From: Polaribacter reichenbachii
Lineage (GTDB): Bacteria > Bacteroidota > Bacteroidia > Flavobacteriales > Flavobacteriaceae
Assembly (NCBI RefSeq): GCF_001975665.1
Contig: NZ_CP019419.1
Coordinates: forward strand, 3,827,501 to 3,891,500
Direction: 5' to 3'
DNA length: 64,000 bases
Under the pieces are notes generated by a model. The model was not told the origin of the DNA. It saw only the letters and a program-made list of their open reading frames with translations, and searched no databases. Shown piece after piece: positions 1 to 9,507 of this stretch (position 1 is its first letter; each line of letters begins with the position of its first letter). The translations under genes were made by a program, and so were the position numbers.

Positions 1-1
1 T

Positions 2-58
2 AATAATTTTTACCCAAGACCTAGATCTTTTGTCTTAGGTGCAAACATTAACTTTTAA
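2..58 (+). CDS. SusC-like TonB-dependent receptor, C-terminal end only
   Basis: The first bases read in frame as a short tail ending RSFVLGANINF and then TAA at 56-58. This is the usual last beta-strand of SusC/RagA outer-membrane receptors, which end in an aromatic residue. The gene starts outside the window. It lies 10 bp before a SusD-like gene, the standard SusC-SusD order, so it should be the transporter of this alpha-glucan locus. Only 18 codons are visible, so the call rests on the tail motif and on context. Confidence 0.75.
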   Translation, partial: NNFYPRPRSFVLGANINF

Positions 59-68
59 ATAAAAAATA

Positions 69-1958
69 ATGCAACAAAAATTTAAATATTTAATTGTAAT
101 CATGTTATTCTCCTTAGGAGTAATATCATGTCATGAAGACTTAAATCAATCTCCTATTGATCCAGATAGTTTTACAGAAGAAGATGTGTTTTCTAACGCA
201 ACAGATGCACAAGGCGCATTAGCTAAATTATACGCTAGTTTAGCATTAACAGGGCAACAAGGCCCTGCAGGACAAGCAGATATTGCTGATATTGACGAAG
301 GTTTTTCTCAATATTCAAGAATGTTATTTAACCTAAACGAATTAACTACAGATCATGCAGTTGTTGGTTGGGGAGATGCTGGTTTGCCAGATTTACATGG
401 ACAATATTGGTCTGGTAGTAACGATTTTACAGAAGCAATGTATTATAGATTAGCTCAAGAAGTTTCTTTTTGTAACTCATTTATAGACAATGCTGCTATT
501 TTAACAGACACAGAAGTTGCGGCTTATATTGCAGAAGCTCGTTTTTTAAGAGCTTTCGCTTACTATAATCTTATGGATTTATATGGGAGTGTTCCTTTAG
601 TTACTCAAGTAACAACAGAATTACCAGAGCAAGCTACAAGAACTGAGTTATTTAATTTTATAGAATCTGAATTATTAGAAATTGCAGATGATTTAAAACC
701 AAGTGGTTCTAATGAATATGGTAGAGTAGATCAAGTTGCGGCTTGGGCTTTATTATCTAAATTATACTTAAATGCTGAAGTTTTTACAGGAACTCCAAGA
801 TATGCAGAAGCTGTAACATTTTCTAACAATGTAATGTCATCTAGTTACACCATTAACACAAATGATGCTAATGGAAATGGTACTGCTTATGATGAGTTGT
901 TTTTAGCTGATAATAATACGAACGGAGCTCAAAACGAATTCATTTTTACTTTAAATTTCGATGGATTAAGATCTCAAACTTATGGAGGTTCTACGTTTTT
1001 AGTTCACGCTGCAATTGGTGGTAGTATGAATGCTACAGAATTTGGTGTAAATGGTGGCTGGGGAGGCTTAAGAACTACAAAAAGTTTAGTTAATAAATTT
1101 GATGTAGATGTTACCACTCTTAATCCAAATTTAGGTCCAGTATCTAATTGGGGGATTATTGGTGATGCAACACCAAATGGATGGAATGATCCTGATACAA
1201 AAATGTATGAAACAGGTACAGATACTTATGCAATTTATGCAAATTTAACTCCAGGTGAATTAAAATTTAGAAGAGATGGTGCTTGGACAGTTAATTATGG
1301 AGATGATACTGTTGATGGTACTTTAGAAGCTGGTGGTGCTAACATTCCTGTTACAGTTGCTGGTACTTATTACATCACTTTAGATTTAAATAGCTTAACA
1401 TATGCTATAGCACCATTTGTAGGTGATAGCAGAGGAATGTTTTATAAAGACGGACAATCATTAGAAATTGAGGAGATTCCTACTTTTGAAGACGGTTATG
1501 CTGTAACAAAGTTTAAAAACTTAGATTCTAATGGTAACCAAGGTTCTGATGCTGCTGGTGATTTTGTAGATACTGATTTACCATTAATTAGATTAGCAGA
1601 AATTTACTTAAACTACGCAGAAGCTGCTCTTAGAGGTGGTGGTGGAGATTTAGGTTTAGCTGTTACTAAAATTAATGAACTTAGAGAAAGAGCTTTTGGA
1701 AACTCTAGTGGTAATATAACAAGTGGAGATTTAACTTTAGATTTTGTTTTAAACGAAAGATCTCGTGAGTTATACTGGGAAGGTCAAAGAAGAACAGATT
1801 TAATAAGATATAACTATTTTACAACAGACGCTTACCTATGGCCTTTTAAAGGAGATTCTAAAGATGGTACAAGTGTAGAAGATTATAGAAATATTTTCCC
1901 TTTACCAAATAATATTATAACAACTAATCCTAATTTAACTCAAAATCAAGGATACTAA
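69..1958 (+). CDS. susD: SusD/RagB-like glycan-binding lipoprotein with inserted SusE-type domain
   Basis: Surface lipoprotein that caps the SusC transporter and binds alpha-glucan. The signal peptide ends in lipobox VISC with Cys21. The N-terminal half has the SusD helical pattern (EARFLRAFAYYNLMDLYG, about 155-175) and the C-terminal half has RLAEIYLNYAEAA and NELRERAFG followed by ELYWEGQRRTDLIRY. At 629 aa it is about 100 residues longer than usual. The excess is a block at about 358-453 (WGIIGDATPNGWND, then ELKFRRDGAWTVNYGDD) that matches the SusE/SusF starch-binding repeats of the next gene. It is followed 11 bp later by susE. Function is assigned by family; the substrate is inferred from the neighbouring SusE and amylase. 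Confidence 0.93.
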   Translation: MQQKFKYLIVIMLFSLGVISCHEDLNQSPIDPDSFTEEDVFSNATDAQGALAKLYASLALTGQQGPAGQADIADIDEGFSQYSRMLFNLNELTTDHAVVGWGDAGLPDLHGQYWSGSNDFTEAMYYRLAQEVSFCNSFIDNAAILTDTEVAAYIAEARFLRAFAYYNLMDLYGSVPLVTQVTTELPEQATRTELFNFIESELLEIADDLKPSGSNEYGRVDQVAAWALLSKLYLNAEVFTGTPRYAEAVTFSNNVMSSSYTINTNDANGNGTAYDELFLADNNTNGAQNEFIFTLNFDGLRSQTYGGSTFLVHAAIGGSMNATEFGVNGGWGGLRTTKSLVNKFDVDVTTLNPNLGPVSNWGIIGDATPNGWNDPDTKMYETGTDTYAIYANLTPGELKFRRDGAWTVNYGDDTVDGTLEAGGANIPVTVAGTYYITLDLNSLTYAIAPFVGDSRGMFYKDGQSLEIEEIPTFEDGYAVTKFKNLDSNGNQGSDAAGDFVDTDLPLIRLAEIYLNYAEAALRGGGGDLGLAVTKINELRERAFGNSSGNITSGDLTLDFVLNERSRELYWEGQRRTDLIRYNYFTTDAYLWPFKGDSKDGTSVEDYRNIFPLPNNIITTNPNLTQNQGY

Positions 1959-1969
1959 TAAATAAAGAC

Positions 1970-3289
1970 ATGAAAAAAATATTAAATTCATTATTCGCTC
2001 TAATTATTGTATCAATTGGTTTTACCAGTTGCGAAGATATTAGCGATCGAGTAATATTAAATGAAAACGTAGAAGCAACAACAGAACTTATTGTTGTAGA
2101 AACTACACCTATTGTACTTTTAGAAGCAAATCAAGATATTATTGCTTTAAATACAAATTGGGCTGAACCAGATTACGGTTTTAATGCTGCACCAACTTAT
2201 AAAGTTCTTGTAGATTTAGCTACAGGAGATTTTAGTAACGCAGCAACTATAGATGTAGGAGACGATTTAGAAAAGTCTTTTAGCACATTAGAGTTAAACT
2301 CTATTGCTTTAGGTTTAGGAGCAGAAGCGGATATGGCTTCAGATTTATCAATTAAATTACAAGGTTTTGTTGGTGGTCAATTATTAATAAATTCTGATGC
2401 TAAAACAATTAATGTAACTCCATATTCTAGTATTTTAGATTTATCTACTACTTGGGGTGTTGTTGGTTCTGCTGCAAATGATTGGGGAGCAACTCCAGAT
2501 TTACCATTCTTTACCACAAGTGAGTCTGGTGTTTTAGTAGCGTATGTTACTTTAATTGATGGAGAAATTAAATTCAGAGAAAACAATGATTGGGCAAACA
2601 ATTATGGTGATACTGGTGTAGATGGAACTTTAGAAGCAGGTGGAGATAACATTAAAGTAAATCCTGGTTCTTATAAAATTCTTTTCAATTTAAACGACCT
2701 TACTTATACTATCGAAGAATTTACAATTGGTATTGTAGGTTCTGCATATAACGAATGGGGAGCAACTCCAGATTATGCATTAACTTATGATCCTTATTCT
2801 GATCAATTTAGAGGAATCGTAAAATTAGAAGATGGTGAAATGAAATTTAGACTGAATAATGAATGGACAACTGCTTATGGTGCCGGTTCTGCTGGATTTC
2901 TAGACACTTCTGGAGGCAATATTGCTACAACCGCAGGCAGATATATTGTAACTGTAAATTTAAATGATTTATCTTATTCATTAGATCCAATTGAAAATAT
3001 CTGGGGTCTTGTGGGTTCTGCTTACAATGATTGGGGTACCACTCCTGATGCAATTTTTACAAGAGATTGGTCGCAACCAAATGATGATATTTGGGTTCTA
3101 AATAATGTTACTCTTTTAGACGGAGAATACAAATTTAGAGCAAATGAGGCTTGGGCTTTAAACTATGGTGATACTGGTGCAGATGGAACTCTAGATAACG
3201 GAGGTGATAATATCGTTTCAGTAGCTGGAACTTACTCTTTTGTTTTAGATTTTACAGATCCAGACAACCCTACTTACACAATAAATTAA
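1970..3289 (+). CDS. susE: SusE-like outer-membrane starch-binding lipoprotein
   Basis: Lipoprotein (lipobox FTSC, Cys21) with an N-terminal SusE Ig-like domain (about 25-150) and three tandem SusE/SusF-type carbohydrate-binding repeats starting near residues 163, 252 and 345. Each opens with WG-VGSA-N-WG--PD and carries a KFR-N--W---YG motif, whose aromatic and basic residues are of the kind that stack on and hydrogen-bond to maltooligosaccharide. The same repeat occurs once inside the upstream SusD. The protein probably holds starch at the cell surface for the amylase encoded next. A strong hairpin terminator follows the stop. SusE is better supported than SusF because of length and position. 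Confidence 0.92.
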   Translation: MKKILNSLFALIIVSIGFTSCEDISDRVILNENVEATTELIVVETTPIVLLEANQDIIALNTNWAEPDYGFNAAPTYKVLVDLATGDFSNAATIDVGDDLEKSFSTLELNSIALGLGAEADMASDLSIKLQGFVGGQLLINSDAKTINVTPYSSILDLSTTWGVVGSAANDWGATPDLPFFTTSESGVLVAYVTLIDGEIKFRENNDWANNYGDTGVDGTLEAGGDNIKVNPGSYKILFNLNDLTYTIEEFTIGIVGSAYNEWGATPDYALTYDPYSDQFRGIVKLEDGEMKFRLNNEWTTAYGAGSAGFLDTSGGNIATTAGRYIVTVNLNDLSYSLDPIENIWGLVGSAYNDWGTTPDAIFTRDWSQPNDDIWVLNNVTLLDGEYKFRANEAWALNYGDTGADGTLDNGGDNIVSVAGTYSFVLDFTDPDNPTYTIN

Positions 3290-3304
3290 GTTTTTTTTTA
3301 ACTT

Positions 3305-3337
3305 AACAAAGGCTACCATAGGTAGCCTTTGTTTTTT
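3305..3337 (+). terminator. Intrinsic terminator between susE and the amylase gene
   Basis: A 13-bp perfect stem (3305-3317 with 3321-3333), a 3-nt loop and a run of T to 3337. It ends only 14 bp before the amylase ATG, so it would separate or attenuate the amylase from susCDE unless the amylase has its own start inside it. Confidence 0.85.
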
Positions 3338-3351
3338 AAAATCGATACAAT

Positions 3352-6129
3352 ATGAAAAAAATTACGATTCTATTTTTATTAATCAGTTCTTTAGGATTTA
3401 GTCAAATTACCATTACACCAAACCCTTTTGATATCAATGCTTCTATTACAATTAGTTTAGATGCTAATAGTGCAGCTACAGATTGTAATGGATTAAATAA
3501 TCCTACAAAAGTATATTTACATTCTGGGGTTGGTAAAACAAACGATGCTTGGAGCACAAGTGTTATTGGTAATTGGGGGCAAGATGATGGTGTTGGGCAA
3601 ATGACTTACAATACGACCAACAATCGTTGGGAAATTACTTTTATACCTAAATCGTATTATGGTTTAACAGATTCTGAGGCTGCATCAATCACCAATATGG
3701 GTATGGTTTTTAGAAACGCTGCTGGTAATCAAGAATTAAAAGACAATGGTTGTTCCGATTTTATTTTTAACGTAGGTTCTTTTCAATTAACACTTAATTC
3801 TCCATCAACAACAACTTCCATTTTAAATTCTGGTGAAACCTTAGCTATAAATGCAACTGCATCTTTACCTGCAAACTTCAATTTAAAAGCAAATGGTGTA
3901 TCTATAGATCAAAAAACAAATCTAACTTCTTATAGTTTTTCTCCAACTGTTACCCAAAACACAACTTTTGTTTTAGAAGCTACAAATAACGGAGAAACAA
4001 AAAGCTCTACTTTTCAAGCTATTGTAAAACCAACGCTTACAGAAGCTGATGTGCCTACTGGAATGAAAGACGGAATTAACTTAAATTCTACAGACAATAC
4101 AAAAGCAACTTTAGTATTTTACGCTCCAGATAAAGACTTTGTTCACGTAATTGGTAGTTTTAACAATTGGGAAATCAATGACGCATATCTACTAAAAAAA
4201 GATAGTAGTTCAGACCGTTTTTGGATAGAACTTACAGGCTTAACACCACAAACAGATTATTCTTATCAATATATTATTAATGCCGATTTAAGAGTTGCAG
4301 ACCCATACTCTACTGTGGTTTTAACAGAATCTAATGATCAATATATAGATGATGTTACGTATCCAAATTTGCCAAGTTATCCATCAGGAGAAACAAATCA
4401 CGCAGTTACTTTATTAAGAACTGGTGATGCTGATTACGTTTGGCAAAACAAAAATTTTACGAAACCTGCAAAAACAGATTTAGTTATTTACGAACTTTTA
4501 ATTAGAGATTTTGATGCTTTACATAGTTATGATGCTGTAAAAGCTAGATTAGATTATTTACAAGATTTAGGTATCAATGCAATTGAATTTTTACCTGTTA
4601 TGGAGTTTGATGGTAATGAATCTTGGGGATATAATCCATCTTTTCATATGGCTTTAGACAAGTATTATGGAACCACAACTGCTTTTAAACAGTTTATTGA
4701 TGAATGCCACAGAAGAGGCATTGCAGTAATTATTGATGTTGCTTTTAATCACGCTTCTGGTCAAAATCCGTATTACAGAATGTGGAACACAGACAATGGT
4801 GGTTATGGTGGCCAAGCAAGTACAGATAGCCCATTTTTTAACCCAATTGCAAGACATTCTTACAGCGTTTTTAACGATTACAATCACTCTAAACAAGCTG
4901 TAAAAGACTATGTGAAAAGAGTTTCTCAATATTGGATTGATGAATATAAAATTGACGGTTTTAGATGGGATTTAACCAAAGGATTTACTCAAAATTGTAC
5001 TGGTAGCGATGCTTGTACTAATGCATATCAACAAGACAGAGTTGATGTTTTAAAAGAATATGCAGACTATCAATGGGAAATTGATCCTGATTTTTATATC
5101 ATTTTTGAACATTTAGGAGGAAATACAGAAGAAACTGAATGGGTAAATTATAGATTAGATGAAGGCAAAGGAATTATGGTTTGGGGTAACCACAATCATC
5201 AATACAATCAAGCAACAATGGGCTTTGGTAGCGATGCAGATTTTTCTTGGATTTCTTATAAAAACAGAGGTTGGTCTGTGCCAGCAAATGTAAGTTATAT
5301 GGAAAGCCATGATGAAGAAAGGTTAATGTACAAAAACTTACAATATGGTAATTCTAGTGGAAGTTACAGCGTTAAAAACACAAGTACAGCTTTAGATAGA
5401 GAAGAATTGGCGGGTGCATTTTATTTTACAGTTCCTGGACCAAAAATGATTTGGCAATTTGGCGAATTAGGTTACGATATTTCTATCGATCAAAATGGAA
5501 GAACTGGTAATAAACCTATTTTATGGAATTATTTTGATAATCAAGATAGAAAAGATGTTTACAATACTTGGTCTAAATTAATTCAGTTAAAATTAAAGTT
5601 TGATATTTTTGAAGCGTCTGATTTTACAATGGATGTAGGTAATTCTAATGGTTTAAATAAAATTCATTTAACTGATGATACTGCTCAAGAAATTCAATAT
5701 GTTACTATTATTGGTAATTTCGGAGTTACCACTCAAAACATAGCTCCTGCTTTTCAAAAAACCGGAGTTTGGTATGATTTACTAAATGATGATCAAACCA
5801 TAAATGTGAATAATGTAAATGATGTAATTTCTTTAGCTCCTGGTGAGTTTAAAGTTTACGGAAATCATCAAGCAGCATTATCAACAGAAGATTTATTTTT
5901 AGAAGATGAAGTTATGGTATATCCAAATCCTGCAAGAAATTCATTTAAATTAAACATCAATACAAACAGTGTTCGTGTTTATGATATGAATGGTAAAAAA
6001 GTGATGGATTTTTCTGGAAGTTTTAGTGCAAATGAAACTTTTAACATTCAACAATTAAATAAAGGTATTTACTTTTTAGAAGTTAAAAACCCTGATGGAA
6101 AAGCCTACAAAAAATTAATAATTGAATAA
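3352..6129 (+). CDS. Secreted GH13 alpha-amylase with T9SS sorting domain
   Basis: Hydrolyses alpha-1,4-glucan outside the cell or at its surface. Order: signal peptide (1-17); a starch-binding-type N-terminal region (about 20-150); an Ig-like linker; a CBM48-like domain (VHVIGSFNNWEIND, about 260-340); the GH13 barrel (about 375-800); and a T9SS type A C-terminal sorting domain (VYPNPARNSF to the end). The conserved regions are visible: DVAFNH (about 461), GFRWD with the nucleophile Asp (about 536-540), FEHLGG with the acid Glu (about 584), and ESHDEE (about 650). The CBM48-like part leaves debranching or pullulanase-like specificity possible. It sits after susE and a terminator, completing the glucan locus. 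Confidence 0.93.
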   Translation: MKKITILFLLISSLGFSQITITPNPFDINASITISLDANSAATDCNGLNNPTKVYLHSGVGKTNDAWSTSVIGNWGQDDGVGQMTYNTTNNRWEITFIPKSYYGLTDSEAASITNMGMVFRNAAGNQELKDNGCSDFIFNVGSFQLTLNSPSTTTSILNSGETLAINATASLPANFNLKANGVSIDQKTNLTSYSFSPTVTQNTTFVLEATNNGETKSSTFQAIVKPTLTEADVPTGMKDGINLNSTDNTKATLVFYAPDKDFVHVIGSFNNWEINDAYLLKKDSSSDRFWIELTGLTPQTDYSYQYIINADLRVADPYSTVVLTESNDQYIDDVTYPNLPSYPSGETNHAVTLLRTGDADYVWQNKNFTKPAKTDLVIYELLIRDFDALHSYDAVKARLDYLQDLGINAIEFLPVMEFDGNESWGYNPSFHMALDKYYGTTTAFKQFIDECHRRGIAVIIDVAFNHASGQNPYYRMWNTDNGGYGGQASTDSPFFNPIARHSYSVFNDYNHSKQAVKDYVKRVSQYWIDEYKIDGFRWDLTKGFTQNCTGSDACTNAYQQDRVDVLKEYADYQWEIDPDFYIIFEHLGGNTEETEWVNYRLDEGKGIMVWGNHNHQYNQATMGFGSDADFSWISYKNRGWSVPANVSYMESHDEERLMYKNLQYGNSSGSYSVKNTSTALDREELAGAFYFTVPGPKMIWQFGELGYDISIDQNGRTGNKPILWNYFDNQDRKDVYNTWSKLIQLKLKFDIFEASDFTMDVGNSNGLNKIHLTDDTAQEIQYVTIIGNFGVTTQNIAPAFQKTGVWYDLLNDDQTINVNNVNDVISLAPGEFKVYGNHQAALSTEDLFLEDEVMVYPNPARNSFKLNINTNSVRVYDMNGKKVMDFSGSFSANETFNIQQLNKGIYFLEVKNPDGKAYKKLIIE

Positions 6130-6140
6130 ATATTTTTAGA

Positions 6141-6179
6141 ATAAAAGAGTTGTTTTAAAGCAACTCTTTTATTTTTTTT
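6141..6179. terminator. Bidirectional terminator between amylase and cysteine desulfurase genes
   Basis: A 12-bp stem (6141-6152 with 6161-6172), T-rich on the plus side and A-rich on the other, placed between two convergent genes. The right arm overlaps the last codons of the minus-strand desulfurase gene. Confidence 0.8.
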
Positions 6180-7288
6180 ACGGTTTCATTAATTTCTTCT
6201 TTGGTAGTATATTTAGAAAAAGAAAAACGTACAGAGGTATTATCCGCATCTTTTTCGTTCAAGATTTCAGCAAGCACATGAGAACCTAAACTACTTCCAC
6301 TTTGGCAAGCAGAACCTCCAGAAACTGCAATTCCTGCCATATCTAAACTAAACAAAAGCATAGCATTATTAACAGGAAAACGTACATTTAAAATCGTATA
6401 ACTGCTTTGACCTAAATCTGAAGAACATCCATTAAATTGAATGTCATCAGAAATATTTTTTAGTTCAGAAATAAAATAAACTTTTAAACTTTCTATATAA
6501 TTTTTATCTTTTTCTAAATTATTATAAGCAATTGTTAAAGCTTTATCCATACCTAAAATACTGTGCACATTTTCTGTACTAGACCTTGCTCCTCTTTCTT
6601 GATCTCCTCCATGTAACATTGGTAAAATACCAAATCCCTTTCTAAAATAAGCAAATCCAACACCTTTTGGTCCGTGAAATTTATGAGCACTTGCCACAAT
6701 AAAATCGATTGGAGTTTTTTGTAAATCTAAATGATAATGGCCAATAGCTTGCACAGTATCTGAATGAAATAAAGCATCATATTTTTTACAAATTCTACAA
6801 ATTTCATCTGCAGGTAAAATCCTACCAATTTCATTATTTATATGCATTAAACTCACTAGTGTTTTATGATCTGAATCTGATAATAATTCTTCTAAATGAA
6901 TTAAATCTACACATCCAAACTCGTCAACATTTACAAAATCTAATTGTATATTTTGTGTTTTTTCTAAAAACTCGCAGGTATGTAAAACTGCGTGATGTTC
7001 TGTTTTAGCGGTAATAATCTGTTGAACATCTAAATTTAAAACAGCATTTTTTAAAATTAAATTATCGGCTTCTGTACCACCAGCTGTAAACACAATTTCG
7101 CTAGCAGTTACATTAAAATGTTTGGCAATATTTTTTCTGGCTGTTTCTACAGCAGATTTTGCTTTTCTACCAAATTGATGCGTAGAAGACGGATTCCCGA
7201 AAAATTCTTGCATAGAATTATGCATTAATTCTAAAACCTCATCATCAATTTTTGTGGTGGCTGCATTGTCTAAATAAATAGCTTTCAT
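6155..7288 (-). CDS. Cysteine desulfurase (NifS/IscS-type aminotransferase class V)
   Basis: PLP enzyme that takes sulfur from L-cysteine to a protein persulfide for Fe-S cluster or tRNA thiolation. Typical start MKAIYLDNAATTK, the PLP lysine in SAHKFHGPKGVG, and the active cysteine in SGGSACQSGSS. At 377 aa it has family length. The ATG at 7288 is preferred over an in-frame start 15 bp upstream because the family begins at MKAIYLD. It ends in the bidirectional terminator and follows the Smr gene closely on the same strand, so the two may be co-transcribed. No isc or suf genes are adjacent, so the exact partner is unknown. Confidence 0.93.
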   Translation of the reverse strand: MKAIYLDNAATTKIDDEVLELMHNSMQEFFGNPSSTHQFGRKAKSAVETARKNIAKHFNVTASEIVFTAGGTEADNLILKNAVLNLDVQQIITAKTEHHAVLHTCEFLEKTQNIQLDFVNVDEFGCVDLIHLEELLSDSDHKTLVSLMHINNEIGRILPADEICRICKKYDALFHSDTVQAIGHYHLDLQKTPIDFIVASAHKFHGPKGVGFAYFRKGFGILPMLHGGDQERGARSSTENVHSILGMDKALTIAYNNLEKDKNYIESLKVYFISELKNISDDIQFNGCSSDLGQSSYTILNVRFPVNNAMLLFSLDMAGIAVSGGSACQSGSSLGSHVLAEILNEKDADNTSVRFSFSKYTTKEEINETVKKIKELL

Positions 7289-7303
7289 AGTACAAAAATA
7301 CAA

Positions 7304-7873
7304 CTAATTCGCATTCTGATATACATAAACTTCAGTAGCGCCTAAACCATATTTCTTATAAGAAGCATCGTAATATTTTACAGGATATTTATTCAGCAAA
7401 TAATGAAGTTCTGTTTTTAAAACGCCTTCTCCTACTCCATGAATAAATACAATTTTAGAAATTCTTTTATTAATTGCGTATTCAATTTTTCTTTTTGCGG
7501 TATCTAATTGTAAGTTTAGCATATCGTAATTATCTAAACCTCTTGTAGATTTTATTAATTGATTAATGTGCAAATCAACTTCTAAAATCACTTCGTTTTT
7601 ATCTTTAACAAAAGCGCTTTTTTTCTTTTTTGGGGAGGCCATTTTTTGTTTTAAAAATGGATTATTAATGTCAGAGAATTTAGTGAGTTCGTGTTGCTCT
7701 TTTTCAATCTTAACCAATTCATAACTTTTGAAAATAAAAACCATTTCATCATCTGTTTTTATGGTAATATTTTCACCATCAATATTGGTGATTATCCCTT
7801 TTAAAACATCATCTAAAACCGCTACTTTATTTCCAATTTCTAAACGCATTCTTAACATTATATTAATTAACAA
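7304..7873 (-). CDS. Smr/MutS2-C-terminal domain protein (DUF2027-like N-terminus)
   Basis: An N-terminal beta-rich segment (about 8-55, RLEIGNKVAVLDDV...) of DUF2027 type is followed by a basic linker (KKKKSAF) and a C-terminal Smr domain (about 100-189) with the DLH motif (EVDLHINQL) and the loop VFIHGVGEGVLK. Smr domains are nicking endonucleases or RNA-cleaving domains; the DLH and HGxGxG motifs are intact. The start may be the in-frame ATG at 7858. It lies just upstream of the desulfurase gene and divergent from the phosphatase-like gene. Confidence 0.85.
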   Translation of the reverse strand: MLINIMLRMRLEIGNKVAVLDDVLKGIITNIDGENITIKTDDEMVFIFKSYELVKIEKEQHELTKFSDINNPFLKQKMASPKKKKSAFVKDKNEVILEVDLHINQLIKSTRGLDNYDMLNLQLDTAKRKIEYAINKRISKIVFIHGVGEGVLKTELHYLLNKYPVKYYDASYKKYGLGATEVYVYQNAN

Positions 7874-7889
7874 AAATACAATTTTAGTC

Positions 7890-7897
7890 TAATTTTG
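7890..7897 (+). promoter_or_regulatory. Bacteroidota -7 box for the phosphatase-like gene
   Basis: TAATTTTG fits TAnnTTTG and ends 19 bp before the ATG at 7916. No clear -33 TTTG is seen at the expected distance. Confidence 0.4.
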
Positions 7898-7915
7898 TTG
7901 GAAAATAATGGGAAT

Positions 7916-8548
7916 ATGCTGAAAACTTCAAATACCTCTACTAAAAACTTTTTTGAAAATTCTTATAAAAAACTTTCAATTTCTGAAGATAGAACAAAGA
8001 TACTGTTAAAAATAGCAGAAACTATAGCCAAAGAGTATGTAAATAATGAAGTTGTTAATTTAAATTTTATTTGCACACACAACTCTAGAAGAAGTCAAAT
8101 GGGGCAAGTTTGGAGCTATTTTGCAGCCTATTATTTTAACCTAAATATTAATGCCTTTTCTGGAGGTACAGAAGTTACCGCTTTTTACAGAAAAACAGTA
8201 AAAACTTTGCAAAAAGCTGGTTTTTCTTTTCAGTTATCAGATTTTTCTCATCAAAACCCTACTTATCAAATTTCTTTTGAAGGCTCTTTTAGTCATATTT
8301 TAGGTTTTTCAAAACTATACAGCAATCCTATAAATAAAGAACCATATATGGCTATTTTAACTTGTAATGATGTAGATAGAAATTGCCCTTTTATTTCTGA
8401 TGCTACACATCGTTTTGCATTGCCTTTTTTAGACCCAAAATTCTCTGATGGAACTACTGAACAAGAAGAAGTTTATCTACAAACAAATACCCAAATTGCT
8501 GGTGAAATCTATTTAATTTTTGATCAAATTAAAAAATTACTTTCTTAA
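7916..8548 (+). CDS. Low-molecular-weight protein-tyrosine phosphatase / arsenate reductase-like protein
   Basis: Contains the CX5R phosphatase loop as FICTHNSRRSQMGQ and the Bacteroidota version of the LMW-PTP/ArsC fold (FSGGTEVTAFYRKTV; later CNDVDRNCPF). At about 210 aa it is longer than typical LMW-PTP (about 150 aa). The ATG at 7916 is chosen because upstream in-frame codons are only TTG and a -7 box ends at 7897. No ars genes are adjacent, so whether it acts on arsenate or on phosphotyrosine is not shown. Confidence 0.8.
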   Translation: MLKTSNTSTKNFFENSYKKLSISEDRTKILLKIAETIAKEYVNNEVVNLNFICTHNSRRSQMGQVWSYFAAYYFNLNINAFSGGTEVTAFYRKTVKTLQKAGFSFQLSDFSHQNPTYQISFEGSFSHILGFSKLYSNPINKEPYMAILTCNDVDRNCPFISDATHRFALPFLDPKFSDGTTEQEEVYLQTNTQIAGEIYLIFDQIKKLLS

Positions 8549-8550
8549 GA

Positions 8551-9507
8551 TTAAAAATAACAAAGGTTATGAATTAACCATCTTGTATTTCTTTTAAAAT
8601 TAAGATCGATGTGAAACATAATTTCGTGAGAACTTAAATTACCACCCAATGTAGAAAATCGATGATCGTAAGCATAACCAATTCTAAATTTCTTATTTAA
8701 AATTACACTGAATAAAGCACTTACAGAACTTTTATGACGATAAGACAAACCACCTTCTACCATATCTTTATACAAGAAATTTGTATTTATATCTACAGAT
8801 ACTGGTAAGTTTTTTGTGTATCTAACCATTGTTGATGGTCTAAACATTACATTTTCTGATAGTTTAAACAAAACTCCACTAGATAAAAAATAATTTGGGT
8901 TGGTTGCCAAGCTACCTTTATTATAATTATCTTCTATATAAAATTGCGGGGTTTCTAATAAATAAGGCACAGATAAACCAATATAAAACTTTCTATTGTA
9001 AAATAAAGCCCCAAAACCTACATTCGAAAAATTACCAGAAGTAGATGCGTAAACATCGCTATCTGGAGTTATACCATCAAATAAATTATTATTAAAAAAG
9101 GTAAAACCTCCTTTTAAACCCAAGGCAATTCTACTATATCTAGAAGTTATTAATGTATAAGATGCATCTAAATTTAAATTTGTTGTTTCTGATAAACCAA
9201 TTTTATCGTTTACAACTGTTAAACCAAAACCTAAGCCTTTTCTTGTTCTTGCATTTAAAGAAAATGTATTTGTTTTTGGTGCACCTTCTACTCCAACCCA
9301 TTGTTGACGAGTTAGAATTGATGCGCTTAACTCTGCTCTATACCCCACAAATGCTGGGTTAATTATTTGCATATTATACAAATATTGCGTGTAATGTGGT
9401 ACTTGCTGGCTTTGCATTTTTATACTTAAAAGGCAAGCAACTAGAAGTACTAAGCTTATTTTAAACTTAGTACTAATATTTAAGATAACTTTAGTTTCCT
9501 GAGTCAT
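8551..9507 (-). CDS. PorP/SprF family T9SS outer-membrane protein
   Basis: Beta-barrel protein of the PorP/SprF family: signal peptide (about 15-35), then the family opening QQVPHYTQYLYNMQIINPAFVGY with a GSRAE/YRAELS-type segment and QWVG. The last residues alternate as membrane strands. PorP/SprF proteins help T9SS translocate or attach one large partner carrying a type B sorting domain. The partner is directly upstream on the same strand: the adhesin stop and this start share base 9507, so the two are translationally coupled. Confidence 0.93.
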   Translation of the reverse strand: MTQETKVILNISTKFKISLVLLVACLLSIKMQSQQVPHYTQYLYNMQIINPAFVGYRAELSASILTRQQWVGVEGAPKTNTFSLNARTRKGLGFGLTVVNDKIGLSETTNLNLDASYTLITSRYSRIALGLKGGFTFFNNNLFDGITPDSDVYASTSGNFSNVGFGALFYNRKFYIGLSVPYLLETPQFYIEDNYNKGSLATNPNYFLSSGVLFKLSENVMFRPSTMVRYTKNLPVSVDINTNFLYKDMVEGGLSYRHKSSVSALFSVILNKKFRIGYAYDHRFSTLGGNLSSHEIMFHIDLNFKRNTRWLIHNLCYF

